Below, piece after piece: positions 9,590 to 20,300 of a stretch of DNA of 51,167 nucleotides. The stretch lies in assembly GCA_033297075.1 (NCBI GenBank), contig MU858285.1:1-51167 (forward strand), in the 5' to 3' direction. This stretch comes from Rhypophila decipiens. Its lineage: Eukaryota > Ascomycota > Sordariomycetes > Sordariales > Naviculisporaceae. The translations under genes and the position numbers were made by a program. The notes beneath the pieces were generated by a model. It made no database searches and was not told where the DNA came from. It worked only from the letters and a program-made list of their open reading frames with translations. How positions within the stretch are numbered: the stretch's first letter is position 1; each line of letters starts with the position of its first letter.

Positions 9590-10188
9590 CTCCCTCTATC
9601 GATGTGACTCAGGCAGGCAGCCTACGGTTTGTGTCTGGATCAGAGGGTCACGGTCTGGCGTTTATGGTAGGGATTGGGCTCGCTTTGTTGTTTTGGGAAC
9701 TTGGGACTGGCAACTGGGAACTGATGATACCCCTGTCATATGAATACCGGCGGATTTATACGAAAGAATGAATTTTGATTGACCTACGGATGTTCATTTA
9801 CACGACATGTCGAACTGGAATGAAATAGCTCGGGATTATACCACTGTATGGTGGTCAATGCTATTATTCTCAGTTAGAAAATCAATCAACGACTTTTTCA
9901 ACATCTTTAGCCCAAGAGTCATGTTATGGATCTTGTGGTGACCGCGTGGTGTAATTCAGGGGCTCGAAACTGGCAGGTGGTCCGTGCACCCCATAAGAAG
10001 TTTTATGCTTTTTGCTGCACAGCAACCCCAAATTCTAGCTCACTCTAAAAGGTCAAGTAATTTTTATGCCTGTTTGGATGACTGAAGTTTGGACGAACTG
10101 AAGAAAACCATTGCCGATACTTCAGCTCAAGGTTGTCTGCTCTCTCTTTTTTTTCGTCCAATTAAGAGAGAGGCAAAAAAGTAGATCC
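9590..10188. other. Intergenic region CENP-Q-like / TRM2
   Basis: These 599 bp lie between two tandem plus-strand genes. They should hold the 3' end of the first and the promoter of TRM2. A pyrimidine-rich patch at about 10140-10160 precedes the TRM2 start. Nothing else is visible. Confidence 0.5.
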
Positions 10189-12123
10189 ATGGGTCTCACA
10201 CCCACCAGAGTCCTTGCTTCATTTTCTTCTTCTCAGCCGTTGAGGTTCGCATCAACTCTTTTACTTCGCAGCCAATCCCGCATCTTCACCAAACCTCCCT
10301 TTTGGACAATGGCCTCAGTCGCAGTCACCACTCCCGCCCAAGGCGATGGCGCATCTCAAATCGCCCCCCAGTCCACCCAGGCTCACACTGGAAAACGTCC
10401 TTTCCCCGGTGGTGGTCAAAAAGGCAGACCGCACAAGATGAAGAAAAAGGCCAAGAAGACCAAAGTGGGCGAGGGCTCTCACGAGGAGGTTCTCATGATG
10501 GACATTCAGAATCTCATGGCTGCTCATAAAATATCCGAAGACGGCGCAGAAACGACGAAAGAGCAACCACCACTTCCTGAACAAGGCAGTGAGATCGAGG
10601 TGGACGTCGTCGAGATTTCGTCTACAGGCGATGGTCTGGCCAAGCAGAAAGGATCTGACCGGATCTACGTCGTTCCCTTCACCGTCCCCGGCGATACTGT
10701 CAGGGTGAAAGTGTATCGCCACTTGGAGCAGGAGGGCTACACCGTGGCCGACTTCATCGAGGTTACCAGTCCGTCACCGCTGAGAGACGACAGCCGGATC
10801 AAGTGCAAGTACTTTGCCAAGTGCTCCGGGTGCCAGTTCCAAATGCTCGACTACTCAGACCAGCTCAGACTGAAGCGAGACATCGTGGTCAAGGCCTACC
10901 GCAACTTTTCCGGCCTGCCCTCCGAGGTAGTCCCCGAGATCCTAGAAACAATCGGCAGCCCGCTGAAGTACGGATACCGCACCAAACTGACGCCCCATTT
11001 CGACGGGCCCCCCGGCGCAAGAAGAAGAGGCAACACCAAAGCATGGGAAACAATGCCACCAGTGGGCTTCACCCCCAAAGGATCCAACAAAGTAATGGAC
11101 ATTGAAGAATGCCCCATCGGCACCGAAGCCGTAAACCAGGGCCTCAAGCTCGAGCGCGAGCGTCTAGCAAAGGAACACGGGAAGTACACCAAAGGTGCGA
11201 CGATCCTCCTCCGCGAGAGCACAAAACGGGTCCCCAACGCCCAGATCCAAAAGCCCCTCTCCGACCTCACCGCAGAAGAAGCCGCTGCCCTCGTTCCCGC
11301 CGGAATCCTGCCCAAACCCCTCGCGGTCGAGATGAGCAGCTCCATGACGGAGTACAAATCCTGCATAACCAACCATAACGCCACTTCCACAGAGTACATC
11401 GACAACTTCATCTTCACCAACCCAGCCGGATTCTTCTTCCAGAACAACAACTCCATCCTGTCCCCCTTCACAGATTACATCCGCCAGCACATCCTGCCTC
11501 CCTCGGGCGGTCTAGCAAACGCCCCGGGAGCGAAACCAATCCGCACCCTGATCGACGCCTATTCCGGGTCCGGGCTCTTCACAATCACCCAATCAGCCCT
11601 TTTTCCCGGCGGCAGCATCGGCATCGACATTGCCGAGAAATCCATCGACTACGCGCGCAAGAATGCCCTCCTCAACGGGCTCAACGAAAAGCAATGCAGC
11701 TTCATCGCCGCCGACGCGCCAGAGCTTTTCAAGAGCGTAAAGAAATACGACCCCGATGAGACGGTCGTTGTCCTTGATCCCCCCAGAAAAGGATGTGACA
11801 ACTCGTTCTTGACGCAACTGTTGGATTTTGCGCCGACGAGGGTGGTCTATGTGAGTTGTAATGTCCATACGCAGGCTAGGGACGTGGGATTCTTGGTTAG
11901 AGGGCAGGCGGAGGCGGAGCTTTCAGCGTCTACTGGGTCTACTGGGGGGAAGAAGAATGAGCAGGCAGATGATCCGTTTGATGTGCTGCTGCAGAATGAT
12001 GTCAAGACACGCAAACATAAACGGCCTGTCAGGTACGAGATTGAGAGCATTAGGGGGTTCGACTTTTTCCCGCAGACTGGGCATGTCGAGGGTGTTGCTG
12101 TTTTGAATCGCGTTGATTCATAG
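10189..12123 (+). CDS. trm2: tRNA (uracil-5-)-methyltransferase Trm2
   Basis: A single exon encodes 644 aa from ATG 10189, or 604 aa from the in-frame ATG at 10309, which has the better Kozak context. The enzyme makes m5U54 in the T-loop of tRNA using S-adenosylmethionine. In order there is a basic N-terminal region, a TRAM-like beta segment (VEISSTGDGLAKQ, then VPFTVPGDTVRVKVYRH), and a cysteine cluster C-x5-C-x2-C at codons 10804, 10822 and 10831 with a fourth Cys at 11110. That spacing matches the 4Fe-4S ligands of RumA-type relatives. The Rossmann methyltransferase core has DAYSGSGLFT, then DPPRKGCDN. The catalytic Cys lies in VVYVSCNVHTQARDV (codon 11857). The first 40 residues of the long form are Arg/Ser/Leu-rich without acids and look like a mitochondrial presequence, so the two starts may give mitochondrial and nuclear/cytosolic forms. 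It is convergent with ALG11. Confidence 0.93.
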   Translation: MGLTPTRVLASFSSSQPLRFASTLLLRSQSRIFTKPPFWTMASVAVTTPAQGDGASQIAPQSTQAHTGKRPFPGGGQKGRPHKMKKKAKKTKVGEGSHEEVLMMDIQNLMAAHKISEDGAETTKEQPPLPEQGSEIEVDVVEISSTGDGLAKQKGSDRIYVVPFTVPGDTVRVKVYRHLEQEGYTVADFIEVTSPSPLRDDSRIKCKYFAKCSGCQFQMLDYSDQLRLKRDIVVKAYRNFSGLPSEVVPEILETIGSPLKYGYRTKLTPHFDGPPGARRRGNTKAWETMPPVGFTPKGSNKVMDIEECPIGTEAVNQGLKLERERLAKEHGKYTKGATILLRESTKRVPNAQIQKPLSDLTAEEAAALVPAGILPKPLAVEMSSSMTEYKSCITNHNATSTEYIDNFIFTNPAGFFFQNNNSILSPFTDYIRQHILPPSGGLANAPGAKPIRTLIDAYSGSGLFTITQSALFPGGSIGIDIAEKSIDYARKNALLNGLNEKQCSFIAADAPELFKSVKKYDPDETVVVLDPPRKGCDNSFLTQLLDFAPTRVVYVSCNVHTQARDVGFLVRGQAEAELSASTGSTGGKKNEQADDPFDVLLQNDVKTRKHKRPVRYEIESIRGFDFFPQTGHVEGVAVLNRVDS

Positions 12124-12738
12124 CCTGGGAGACATATGGACACCGGGGAGGAAGGACTATGCGGAAGAAAAAAAAAAAGGAGATTCTTGTTGTATGTAGA
12201 ATTTGATTTGGTGGTTTGTAGATATGTTACGCAAGAAATCTCGTCGAGTTATGCCCTTTGACACTTCTCCATCTGCCCCAGCTCTTGGGTACATGGTACT
12301 ATCTAACAAGTGTGAAGGTGTTTACACCGGCATGGATAAACAAACGCAGGCATGAACCAACCAAACCATGGAAAGATTCAGAATCAAAGAAACGAAAATA
12401 AAAATAAATAGTTGTAGGGGGTATCCAAAATCATCTATATAACACACTATACTCACACACGCAATGACCAAAAGAAGTCTCAAGAAAAGGAAGCAATGAT
12501 AAAGTCCAGTATAAAACAAACCCTGAACCGCTGTTTCTCACTGTCCCATGTTCCCGCTCTTGCCTAACATACAGAGACAATACATAGGTACCTACCCGAC
12601 CTACGAACATGCAGCCTGGAGAATATAAACTTGACCACAAGGCGCTCGCATTACTGCCGCAGAAGAGCACACACAAAACCAACATGAAGGCTCGCTGTGC
12701 AAGAGAGATGATGGCAGAGAAGAAAAAAAACAAAACAA
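12124..12738. other. Convergent 3' intergenic region TRM2 / ALG11
   Basis: These 615 bp lie between two stop codons and presumably hold both 3' untranslated regions and polyadenylation signals. It is A/T-richer than its neighbours, with a short A-run at about 12170 and the motif TAGGTACCTA at 12585-12594. I see no gene. Confidence 0.5.
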
Positions 12739-14534
12739 TCATCTCTTCTTCGCAGCTGTTGCTGCGACACTCTGCTTCCTCAGCGCCACCAAGGCCTCCA
12801 TCTGCGTGATCCAGCGCTTAGCAAACTCCTCTTCCGTGAAGCGTTTGGCCGACTGGCGGGCACGTAACCTCACAGCACTCGGATTGGGGAGCGACAATGC
12901 CTTTTCAAACCCCTCTGCGAATTCCGTAGAGTTTGTCGCGTGGTAGCCTATTCCACCATCCGAGTTAGCAAACCCTATCTCAAGATCTCACCCCCCCCCC
13001 CCCCCCCCTCCAAAAAAAAAAGATTTGGGATAGAAGAAGTCAAAAACTCACCAGTCGGCTCCCCGTCAACATCAACAACAATATCCAACTTAGGGCCACC
13101 GCTGTTGTGCACGACCGCAATCAGCCCAGCAGCCTGGTACTCGACTACTCCAATCCCAAAGTGCTCGTTCCACATGCCATTAACACCCACAGACGCCTTG
13201 CGCAGCCAGTCCAGGATATCCGGCCACGAGGCGTCCAGATGGAACTCGACCCGGTCCCGGATATGCAGCTCATTCACCAGCAGGCGCAGCTTATACACCC
13301 GCTTCGAATCATGGTCGTCCCGCACGCTACCGATGAGCACCAACCTGGCGTCCTTGGCAGCCTCGGTCTTGGTCTTGACAAACTCGGCAAACGACTGCAA
13401 TATGAGCTGGTGGTTCTTTTCCGGTCGGAACTGTGCCAGGTACAAGAGGACCTTCTCCCGCTTGCTCTCGCTCTCCTGCGAGACTTCGATTTCCTGCTCC
13501 ATCTCGCTCACCGCGACGGGCGGGTAGACCACGACGATGGGGTTGTTGGCCTTTTGTGATGATTCGCGCCGTAAGGGGCCCCAGAGTTTCTGGATATGCG
13601 CCTGGGTCCAGGTCGAGTTGGTCATGACCACGTCCACGGACGCGCCCATCAGCGAGTAGATCTTGGCAAAGAGGTTCCAGTACGCCCGTTTGATGGCCCC
13701 CCTGCGCCCGACGCCCTGGCCGGCGTTCACGCCCTGGTCGCCGACTGCGGATTCGGGGTTCAGCGAGTCGAGCATGTCAGTTGAGATGGTGGGATAATGG
13801 ACGTAGGCGCCGGTGGGGACATCGCGGAAGAGAAACTTGCACAGGCCGAGGGCGAAGGCGTAGCCCATGGTGTCGACGAATACGTCTGGTACGAGGAGGG
13901 AGAAGGCGTCCCAGGCCATGATAAGGGACCCGATCGACTGCCCTGCTAGTGTGAAATGCGGCCATGTGGAGGCCAATACCCAGTGTCTTGTCGATAGGTA
14001 GAGGAAGTTTACGGTGGGCGGGTGGAGGTGGATGTTGAATCGGTTCTCAACTCGAGCCAGGATGGCGTCTTTGCTAGCATCGTGGTCTCCCGTATAGACC
14101 ACGCATTTTGCTTTCGGCCAGCGCTGCTGCGTCGCCCGTATAGCAGCCCACAGAACTCTCTCACCCCCACCGCCAGCATTGCAAAACGGGTGGAAGAAGC
14201 CGACGATACCGTCCCAGTCCTCCTCGCCCTTCTCGCCGTTGCTGGCTGTGCCCGCCGTGCTCGCGTCCACATTCTCCCACCCGTCGCTCTCGTCACTGCT
14301 GCTGCTGCTGCCGCTGCTACTGCTGGTCGGTTGTCTCGTCCTTTCGTTATGTCTTCGTACATCCCCATCCATTAGCTCGACAATCTGGGCTCGCCGGCCT
14401 TCCGTCTTCCTACGAACGTACCAACCCAGGACCGAACCGATTGTGCGCCATAGTAGAGGGACGAGGAATATCGAAGCGAGAGGCACGGCCGCCACGATCG
14501 GCACCACGATAAAAGCCAGTACTTTGGGGTCCAT
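12739..14534 (-). CDS. alg11: ALG11 alpha-1,2-mannosyltransferase (GDP-Man:Man3GlcNAc2-PP-dolichol)
   Basis: Exons 14534-13052 and 12947-12739 encode 563 aa. A GTGAGT donor and a GAATAG acceptor split a Gly codon. The protein adds the fourth and fifth mannoses to the dolichol-linked oligosaccharide on the cytosolic face of the ER. It begins with a hydrophobic anchor (about residues 4-35), a charged Ser-rich linker, and then the family signature HPFCNAGGGGERVLW and VYTGDHDASK. A GT4 glycosyltransferase C-domain follows with QFRPEKNHQLIL and the donor-site motif NEHFGIGVVEYQAAGLI (E-x7-E). I chose ATG 14534 (MDPKVL), which puts the anchor at the very N-terminus; an upstream in-frame ATG at 14591 would add 19 polar residues. 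The 104-nt intron contains G18 and T10 homopolymers on the coding strand. The start is about 0.8 kb from divergent COX18. Confidence 0.94.
12991..13021. repeat. C18 / A10 homopolymer pair inside the ALG11 intron
   Basis: On the plus strand there are 18 consecutive C (12991-13008), a short TCC spacer and 10 A (13012-13021). On the coding strand this is a T-run followed by a G-run in the middle of the ALG11 intron. Confidence 0.9.
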
Positions 14535-15344
14535 GCCGAATGAAAAGGGCCGTCGCCCGGTCTCCTGATGTGGGGGACACGTATCCGGCATATGGAGGAG
14601 GGCGCAATTCTCTGTAGTGACAGATTGTTTATTGGTGAGCTGTTGTCGAGATCATTCGGGTGATATGCTACATGGAGCTGTAATCGTCGTCCTCCACGCA
14701 GTCGGGCCTAATAAAGAGATATCGCAAATTCTCGCCGTTACTGGCCAGCGATCGGGTGATGTTTTTGTAAGGTGTAATCTTCTTAGGCGCTTGTGGTGAC
14801 GAAGGGATGGAAGGGTCGAAGAGGTGACATTAGATGCGTTGGTAGCTTCTGGCACAAGAAAGGAACTGAAATGAGGGTAAGAAGTCGATCTGGCCTTGTC
14901 AGTTGATGCAGAACCGAAGCAATGGGGAGGAGTTGGGAACACCTTCGCACCTTCCGGGTACCACCATGTACAAACTGACGTACTTGCTGCAGGTCAGTCA
15001 TCACCTGTCAAGCTGGTGCGCCGCCAGTAACCAGGGGTACCGGGGTACAGTGTAGTTACTTCAGAGTACGGTGCAAATACCCCCGCTAAAGCGCTGATAA
15101 TGTAGGCGATGAGATGCTGCGCCTCCCCTAGAAGCCTCCCAAGTGGGTAAATCAAGCACAGTGCGATTTATCCCCCCTTACAGTGGTTAAACTCCAAATT
15201 CCCGATGTCAATGTTCAATGTTTAATGAAAAAGAAGCCTTTCACTCAATCAGTCAAACACAGCCTCCTGGATACCGCTAAACAACGCGACGCGATGGAGT
15301 GAGAAACAAAGACCGTCATTGGAAGTAGCAGCATCATCATCACC
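14535..15344. promoter_or_regulatory. Divergent promoter region ALG11 / COX18
   Basis: About 0.8 kb separates the two divergent starts. It contains a cluster of GGTACC/GGGTACC sites around 14957-15050, but I recognise no characterised regulator site. Confidence 0.45.
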
Positions 15345-16066
15345 ATGAGACTTGCTTGTAAAAGTCAACTTCTGAGGACTCCCTTCCCGGGAGGTCATCT
15401 CACTCGAGGCTACCATGGGCTCCCACAAAGACCTCTCACACAATCCTCATTATTATCAAGGCCAAGACAGAATCCCTTCACGGCAAAGCAAGCACAACGT
15501 GCCTTGTCCACAAACCCGGATCTTCTTACACCCACGCCGACAACCCCAGTTCCACCCATCGAAGCAGCCATCACAGCAGCAGAACACTTGATCTCAACCA
15601 TCCACTCCACCTCGGGCCTACCCTGGTATCTCACCCTCCCGCTGCTAGCTCTATCCCTCAACCTCGTCACACGATGGCCCATCACAGTCTACACAAACGG
15701 GATAAACCGGCGCCGAACGGAGCTGAAACCGCTCCTCACAGCCGCCTACCGTCAAATCGCCATGCGCATCAAAGCCGCCGCGGCCAAGAACGACCCTCAC
15801 GCCCCGAAAGCCATGTTGGAGGCTCGAGCCACGAGAGCGTTCACCAAGACGTACAAGAGGTTATTCAAAGCATACGGTGTCCAGCGGTGGAAGGACTATC
15901 TCAACCTGGGCATCCTGCCCATCTGGCTGTTGAACATCCAGGCTCTGAAGAGACTAACCGGTGGACCCCCGTCGCTCGAAGACGACCAAGCTGCGGCGAC
16001 ATCTATCACCTCGACCGCCGGCGATGCTCTAGATTCAGGCGCCATTACTACACCGGCACTCGACCC

Positions 16067-16100
<34 letters not shown>

Positions 16101-16583
16101 GGCCAGCAAATCATCGACACAGCAACAACAACAACAACGCCATTCACAGGCGACCCGACCTTTATAACAGAAGGCTGCCTCTGGTTCGTCGACCTAACAG
16201 CTCCAGACCCGTACACAATCCTGCCAACCCTCCTCTCATTCCTAATGGTGTACAACGTCCTCCCAAGCTCGCGAGAAGGGTTACGGGCCGTCTTGGGCGT
16301 CACCCCCCGCCCCGGCGAGAAAAAGCGCGAGGTGGCAGCTGCCGGGAAATGGAGCCTCAAAATGCAACGAGCCCTCTTGCTGGTCGCTGCGGCGATCGGG
16401 CCGCTGACAGCAAATCTCCCCGCGGCGATCCATCTGTACTGGATCTCGTCGACGGCCATCACTGTGGGCATGAAAAATCTGGCCGAGCACCTGTGGCCTA
16501 TCCCCAAGGACGACGGTATCAAGCCTTGCAAGCCGAAGCCCCCGGTTATATTACCCAGGAGAGAGATGAAGGCAGGAGAATAA
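15345..16583 (+). CDS. cox18: COX18 / Oxa1-family mitochondrial inner-membrane insertase
   Basis: A single exon encodes 412 aa. The start is an Arg/Ser/Gln-rich mitochondrial presequence (about residues 1-60) without acidic residues, ending near RALSTNPD. The body has the Oxa1/YidC/Alb3 layout: a first membrane helix (WYLTLPLLALSLNLVTRWPI, about 95-116), a basic matrix loop with coiled character (YRQIAMRIKAAAAK), a second helix (LNLGILPIWLLNIQAL), a variable loop, and helices PYTILPTLLSFLMVYNVL and LLVAAAIGPLTANLPAAIHLYWISS. The IHLYWISSTAITVGMKNL ending is the family's last helix. In yeast, Cox18 exports the C-terminal tail of Cox2 during complex IV assembly. The variable loop contains a run of Thr encoded by a CAA-type triplet repeat (about 16066-16101). 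Oxa1 itself is the main alternative, but the length and divergent helices favour Cox18. Confidence 0.8.
16066..16101 (+). repeat. ACA triplet repeat encoding poly-Thr in COX18
   Basis: About 12 consecutive ACA codons give a poly-Thr run in the loop between predicted membrane helices 2 and 3 of COX18. A second, shorter run of ACA codons lies about 25 nt downstream. Confidence 0.88.
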
Positions 16584-16897
16584 TAATAGGTGTGACAGGA
16601 TATTATATTTGTAGATATAACCGCTCCGGCAATGTAAGTTTCAATGGACTACGTATGTCGGACCTAATAGAAAACGCTGAGCGGGGGAAAGATTTCCAGA
16701 CATACCCGCTACATATCTAAAACTCCATGAACACCGGCCATCGTAGTAATAATAACAAATCAGTACAACCAGCCCTCCACCCACGTGCTTCATTCACTCC
16801 ATGATAGACAAAAGAAAGAAAGAATGTACCCTCATAAACATGCCAACCAAAAATCATCAAAAGCGGCTCTTTCGCATCTCAACAGAACCCGTCTCGC
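16584..16897. other. Convergent 3' region COX18 / PEP12-like
   Basis: These 314 bp lie between the two stop codons. It is AT-rich, with no coding signal. It should carry both polyadenylation regions. Confidence 0.5.
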
Positions 16898-17782
16898 TCA
16901 ACCCAAAAACACCGCCAACAACACAATAGTAAATATAACCGCCAAAATCAGCAACAAACAACACGCCTTGCTCCTGGCATTCTTCTGATACCTGGCAGCG
17001 CTCCTCAACTCTCTATCCGCACCGCGCGTATCATCCCGCACATTCTCGACGTTGTTCGCAATCGTGTCCAGCACCTCGCCCTGCTCCGTCACAATCTGCG
17101 CAACCTGCTGGAACAAGACATTCAGGTCGCCCACGCCCTGCTCGATGTTGCGGATTTCTTCTTCGCGCTCAATGATTAGTGACTCTTGAAAGTCGACTTC
17201 GTCTTGGGGCGCTAGGCGGATGAGTTCCTGCTGTTGCTGTTGCTGGAGGAGACCGCCGCCGCCTTGGGCCGAGGCGGAGGGGGTAGTGGCTTGGTCGTCG
17301 TCGTGGGCTGCTCGGGCTGCTGTTACCGAGGCTTTTTGCTTCTCTAGGGCTTGGCGCTGGAGGGTTTGGAAATCTGATAGGTAGGCTGCGAATGTTTTGC
17401 TGAGTTTTTGTTGTTTGAATTTTTGGCTTGGCTTTTTTTTTTGGGTGAGGGTTGTTAGTTATAGAGGTGCTGGGATGGGGAGTGGAGAGAAGCGTACAGT
17501 AACATCCCCCCATGACTGAATCTTCTTGACGCCCTCGCCCACTTCTTTAAACATGTCCCGCGACTCCTCGAGTAACTCGTGCACACGCTCCCGGACCCGC
17601 GGGGTGTCTCGCCGAGTCCCTAGATGGGCCACTTCTTTGCCTAGCTGCTGGTTGTTGCCGTTCAGCCTGAAGAGCTTGTCCATCAGCTCTTGGGATAGTT
17701 TCTGGAACTCGGGGTCGTCGGTGAAGCTGGGGCTCGCATGGCGTCGCCCGGCCTCGAGCGACGAGAGCTGATCGAACGACAT
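16898..17782 (-). CDS. pep12: PEP12-like syntaxin (endosomal/vacuolar Qa-SNARE)
   Basis: Exons 17782-17498 and 17431-16898 encode 272 aa. The 66-nt intron has a GTACGC donor, a CTAAC branch site and an AAAAG acceptor in phase 0. The acceptor is set by continuity of the Habc domain, since PSQKFKQQKLSKTF follows directly. An N-terminal three-helix Habc domain (about residues 20-130) is followed by a Gln-rich linker (a CAG-type run) and then the Qa-SNARE helix. That helix runs from about residue 180 to 235 (EREEEIRNIEQGVGDLNVLF, then the zero-layer Gln in QVAQIVTEQGEVLDTI). The last 20 residues are a tail anchor (CCLLLILAVIFTIVLLAVFL). The protein drives fusion at the late endosome/vacuole. Vam3-type syntaxin is the alternative; fungi of this class usually have a single Pep12/Vam3-like gene. 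It shares a 456-bp promoter region with divergent NDC1. Confidence 0.9.
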
Positions 17783-18238
17783 GGCCGTCTGTCTGTATCT
17801 GTGTCTCGAGCCGTGTATTTGATCGAGCAATGGATTATGTGCAAATAAGCAAAGTCGATTGAAAGCGATTTAGCGACGGGATTGTGTCGAGCGTTACGGA
17901 CTTTGATGCTCTTGTCGATTTATTGAAGAGTGAGACTTGACGGAGGTGACGAAGGCTGGTTGCTCGTGACCCGACCGATACCAGCCGAGACCCAACCCCC
18001 AATGCTTGAAGCTTGGTTGCCTGCCCTGAAAGACGTAATGCACCGCCCTGACCAATCAAAGTGGGCCAAGTGGGGAGCACCACCGGCAGGGGTCCGCGTC
18101 TCCCGTTGCGACAGCTCCTGTGTGCGGTTGCTTCAATATTTTTTATTGACTTGCAACGACCTTGCGACAAACGATTTATTATTTCGACTCTAAACAGGTA
18201 GGTCGTCCACGATGAAATGCGCTAAGGAGAACAACACA
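17783..18238. promoter_or_regulatory. Bidirectional promoter PEP12-like / NDC1
   Basis: A 456-bp gap between the divergent start codons must hold both promoters. I see no obvious TATA box or known regulator site. Confidence 0.5.
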
Positions 18239-20300
18239 ATGGCGTCTACCACCGTCCGGAAGCGCCCTTATAAGGATTTTCTTCAACCTGCGCTGCACAG
18301 GAGGTTTTCAGTCACTGTTTGGATTCTGGTGGCCATTTCGTACCTCGAGGCAGTAGCACTGTCCAGTTGGAGTTCTTGTAAGTTATCAACACCACCACCA
18401 CCACCACCACCACCACCACAAATCAAGGCAATTAGCTGACAGAAAACAGTCTTTTGGTTTTGGTTTCCAATAGGGCCGACTGGCATACGCGCTCTCTTCC
18501 TCTCCATCTGCGCGCTCTCTGTCATTATCCTCCGCATCGCTCAATACCACGTCGGCCTGCGCACGTCCGACTCGGGCTTCGAGACCTTCAGACAACATGG
18601 GCTGAAGCTCCAGACCGCCGAGGCCATCGTCACCTATGTCTTCTCATCCTACATCTTCAGCCAGGTCTACCTCTGGTCCTTGCCCGACAGTGCGGGGTAC
18701 GAATGGGTCACGTATTTCACAGCCGACCGGGCGCGTCTGAACGAAAGGACCATCTTCTTCACGACGCACTTTGTCATCCTTGGAATCGCCCAAGCTCTTG
18801 TTCATGTGTTCAAGGACAATGACCGGCTCTCGCTGGGTACTACCAAGCAGCTGTCGGGCGGTGAGAAGCAGAAGGCCGGGGAGCAGGCCAACCAATACAA
18901 GAACTTTTGGGATCAGGTGCCAAACATCATCATCTGGACTATGAATATGTCGCTGGCTGGCTTGGCGTCGAGCATCATCATCTATGCTCTATTTCTCCGC
19001 ACAACCATCTGGCGCACGATGCTGTTCTTCCTGCGGCCCTTCTATAGTCTGCCACGAACGAACATGGTCCCGGTCTCGTATCCGTTTTCAGTTAACACCC
19101 TGTTTCGGTGCTGGATCGCGAGCTTGTTGATGTTGTCCATCTGGACTGTGGCCAATGTCGCATTTTCTATCTTCCTGGTCAAAGAGCCGTTGAAGAAAGG
19201 AAAGCCCCTGACGTCAGAGTCCAAGGATCCCAACGGCAGCTTGCTGAATGGGTTGAAGAGCAAGAAGCTTGCTATCAAGGTATGTTCACCAAATCTCGAT
19301 TCCGATAAGAGCAGCGGGCTAACTCTGTCAGGCATTCGCAATGTGGGAACTGGCATTCATTGCGCGGGACTATCCAGAGAGACGGAAAGCCTTGTACGAA
19401 GACATTGATCGCCAGGGCGGACCCATGTGGTCGCAAGTCTACACAATCTGCATGGAAATTCTCAAAGAAATGGAAACTCGCGTCGATTGGTTTGGCAAGC
19501 CACCACAGCCCGCCGAATCTGAAAAGAAGGAGCCGGAAAAGGAAAAGGAAAAGAAGAGGATAAGCAAGCCACCCAAGGAGGACGCCATCTTCCAGACTAC
19601 ACCGCAAAAGAAGAACTTTCGATCCGAAGTGGAAAAGACGTTTAACAAGGTTGCGACTTCGCCCACGGGTTCGCAACTGAGTCCCGTGGCGAAGAGGGCA
19701 CTGGAAAGCGCGAAACAACAGCTCCGAGAGGTTCAGATAGCAGCTACTGGCTCTGACGACCCTCAGAACTTCTTCAAGGATATGGTCCTCAAGGTGCTGC
19801 GGTCTCCGCTTGGCTGGCCCTTCCGGCAGGAATACAGGCGACGGCTCGAGAAGACCGTTTTGGGATCACCGTATGGCGAGCCTAGTCTGTTGATCAATGC
19901 GACCAACGCCATTGCGCAACTGGCTGTACACAGTCTGAAGGAGGACAAGTATGGCAATGTGCAGAGGGATGTGGCTGCCATTATCAGGACTTTTACGACG
20001 GTAACTAAGAAACTGGACACCTTTAAGGGTACGCTGCCGGTCTTATGGACGGATGTAGTGGGGAAACAGGAATCTAAGGAGGTTGAGGCGGTGTTGGAGG
20101 CGCTGAAGAGTTCGTTGCGCGAGCTGGTACAGTCGTTTGGGCCGTATGCTAGGGACCTGAGGCTGTCATTGACTGATGTCAGGCTTGCAAAGGAGGCGGC
20201 TGGGACGAAGGCGCAGGAGGGAGACCAGCAACCGCAGGACCAGGGGGAGCAAGTAGAGGTACGAAATGAGCAGCAGCAAGAAATGCGCCAGGTCAGATAG
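18239..20300 (+). CDS. ndc1: Nucleoporin NDC1 (nuclear pore / spindle pole body membrane anchor)
   Basis: Exons 18239-18377, 18450-19279 and 19332-20300 encode 645 aa. The introns use GTAAGT and GTATGT donors and AACAG and GTCAG acceptors, with a split Phe codon at the first junction. The N-terminal half has about six transmembrane helices in the Ndc1 layout, starting with PYKDFLQPALHRRF and then VTVWILVAISYLEAVALSSW. A WFWFPIGPTGIRALFLSICA helix follows, then VPNIIIWTMNMSLAGLASS. The second half is soluble: AFAMWELAFIARDYPERRK, a Lys/Glu-rich stretch, and a helical C-terminal domain (MVLKVLRSPLGWPFR, then LINATNAIAQLAVHSLKEDK). Ndc1 anchors the pore membrane ring and, in yeasts, the spindle pole body. 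The in-frame ATG at 18212 is possible, but 18239 has the better context (ACACAATGG). Intron 1 contains an ACC triplet repeat (about 18391-18420). Confidence 0.88.
18391..18420. repeat. ACC trinucleotide repeat in NDC1 intron 1
   Basis: Ten ACC units occupy the centre of the 72-nt intron, between the donor at 18378 and the CTGAC/AACAG acceptor region. Confidence 0.9.

Noticed and set aside
10111..10188. Upstream extension of the Trm2 frame
   Set aside because: The frame is open back to 10111, but it begins at TTG, not ATG. The first real ATG is at 10189.
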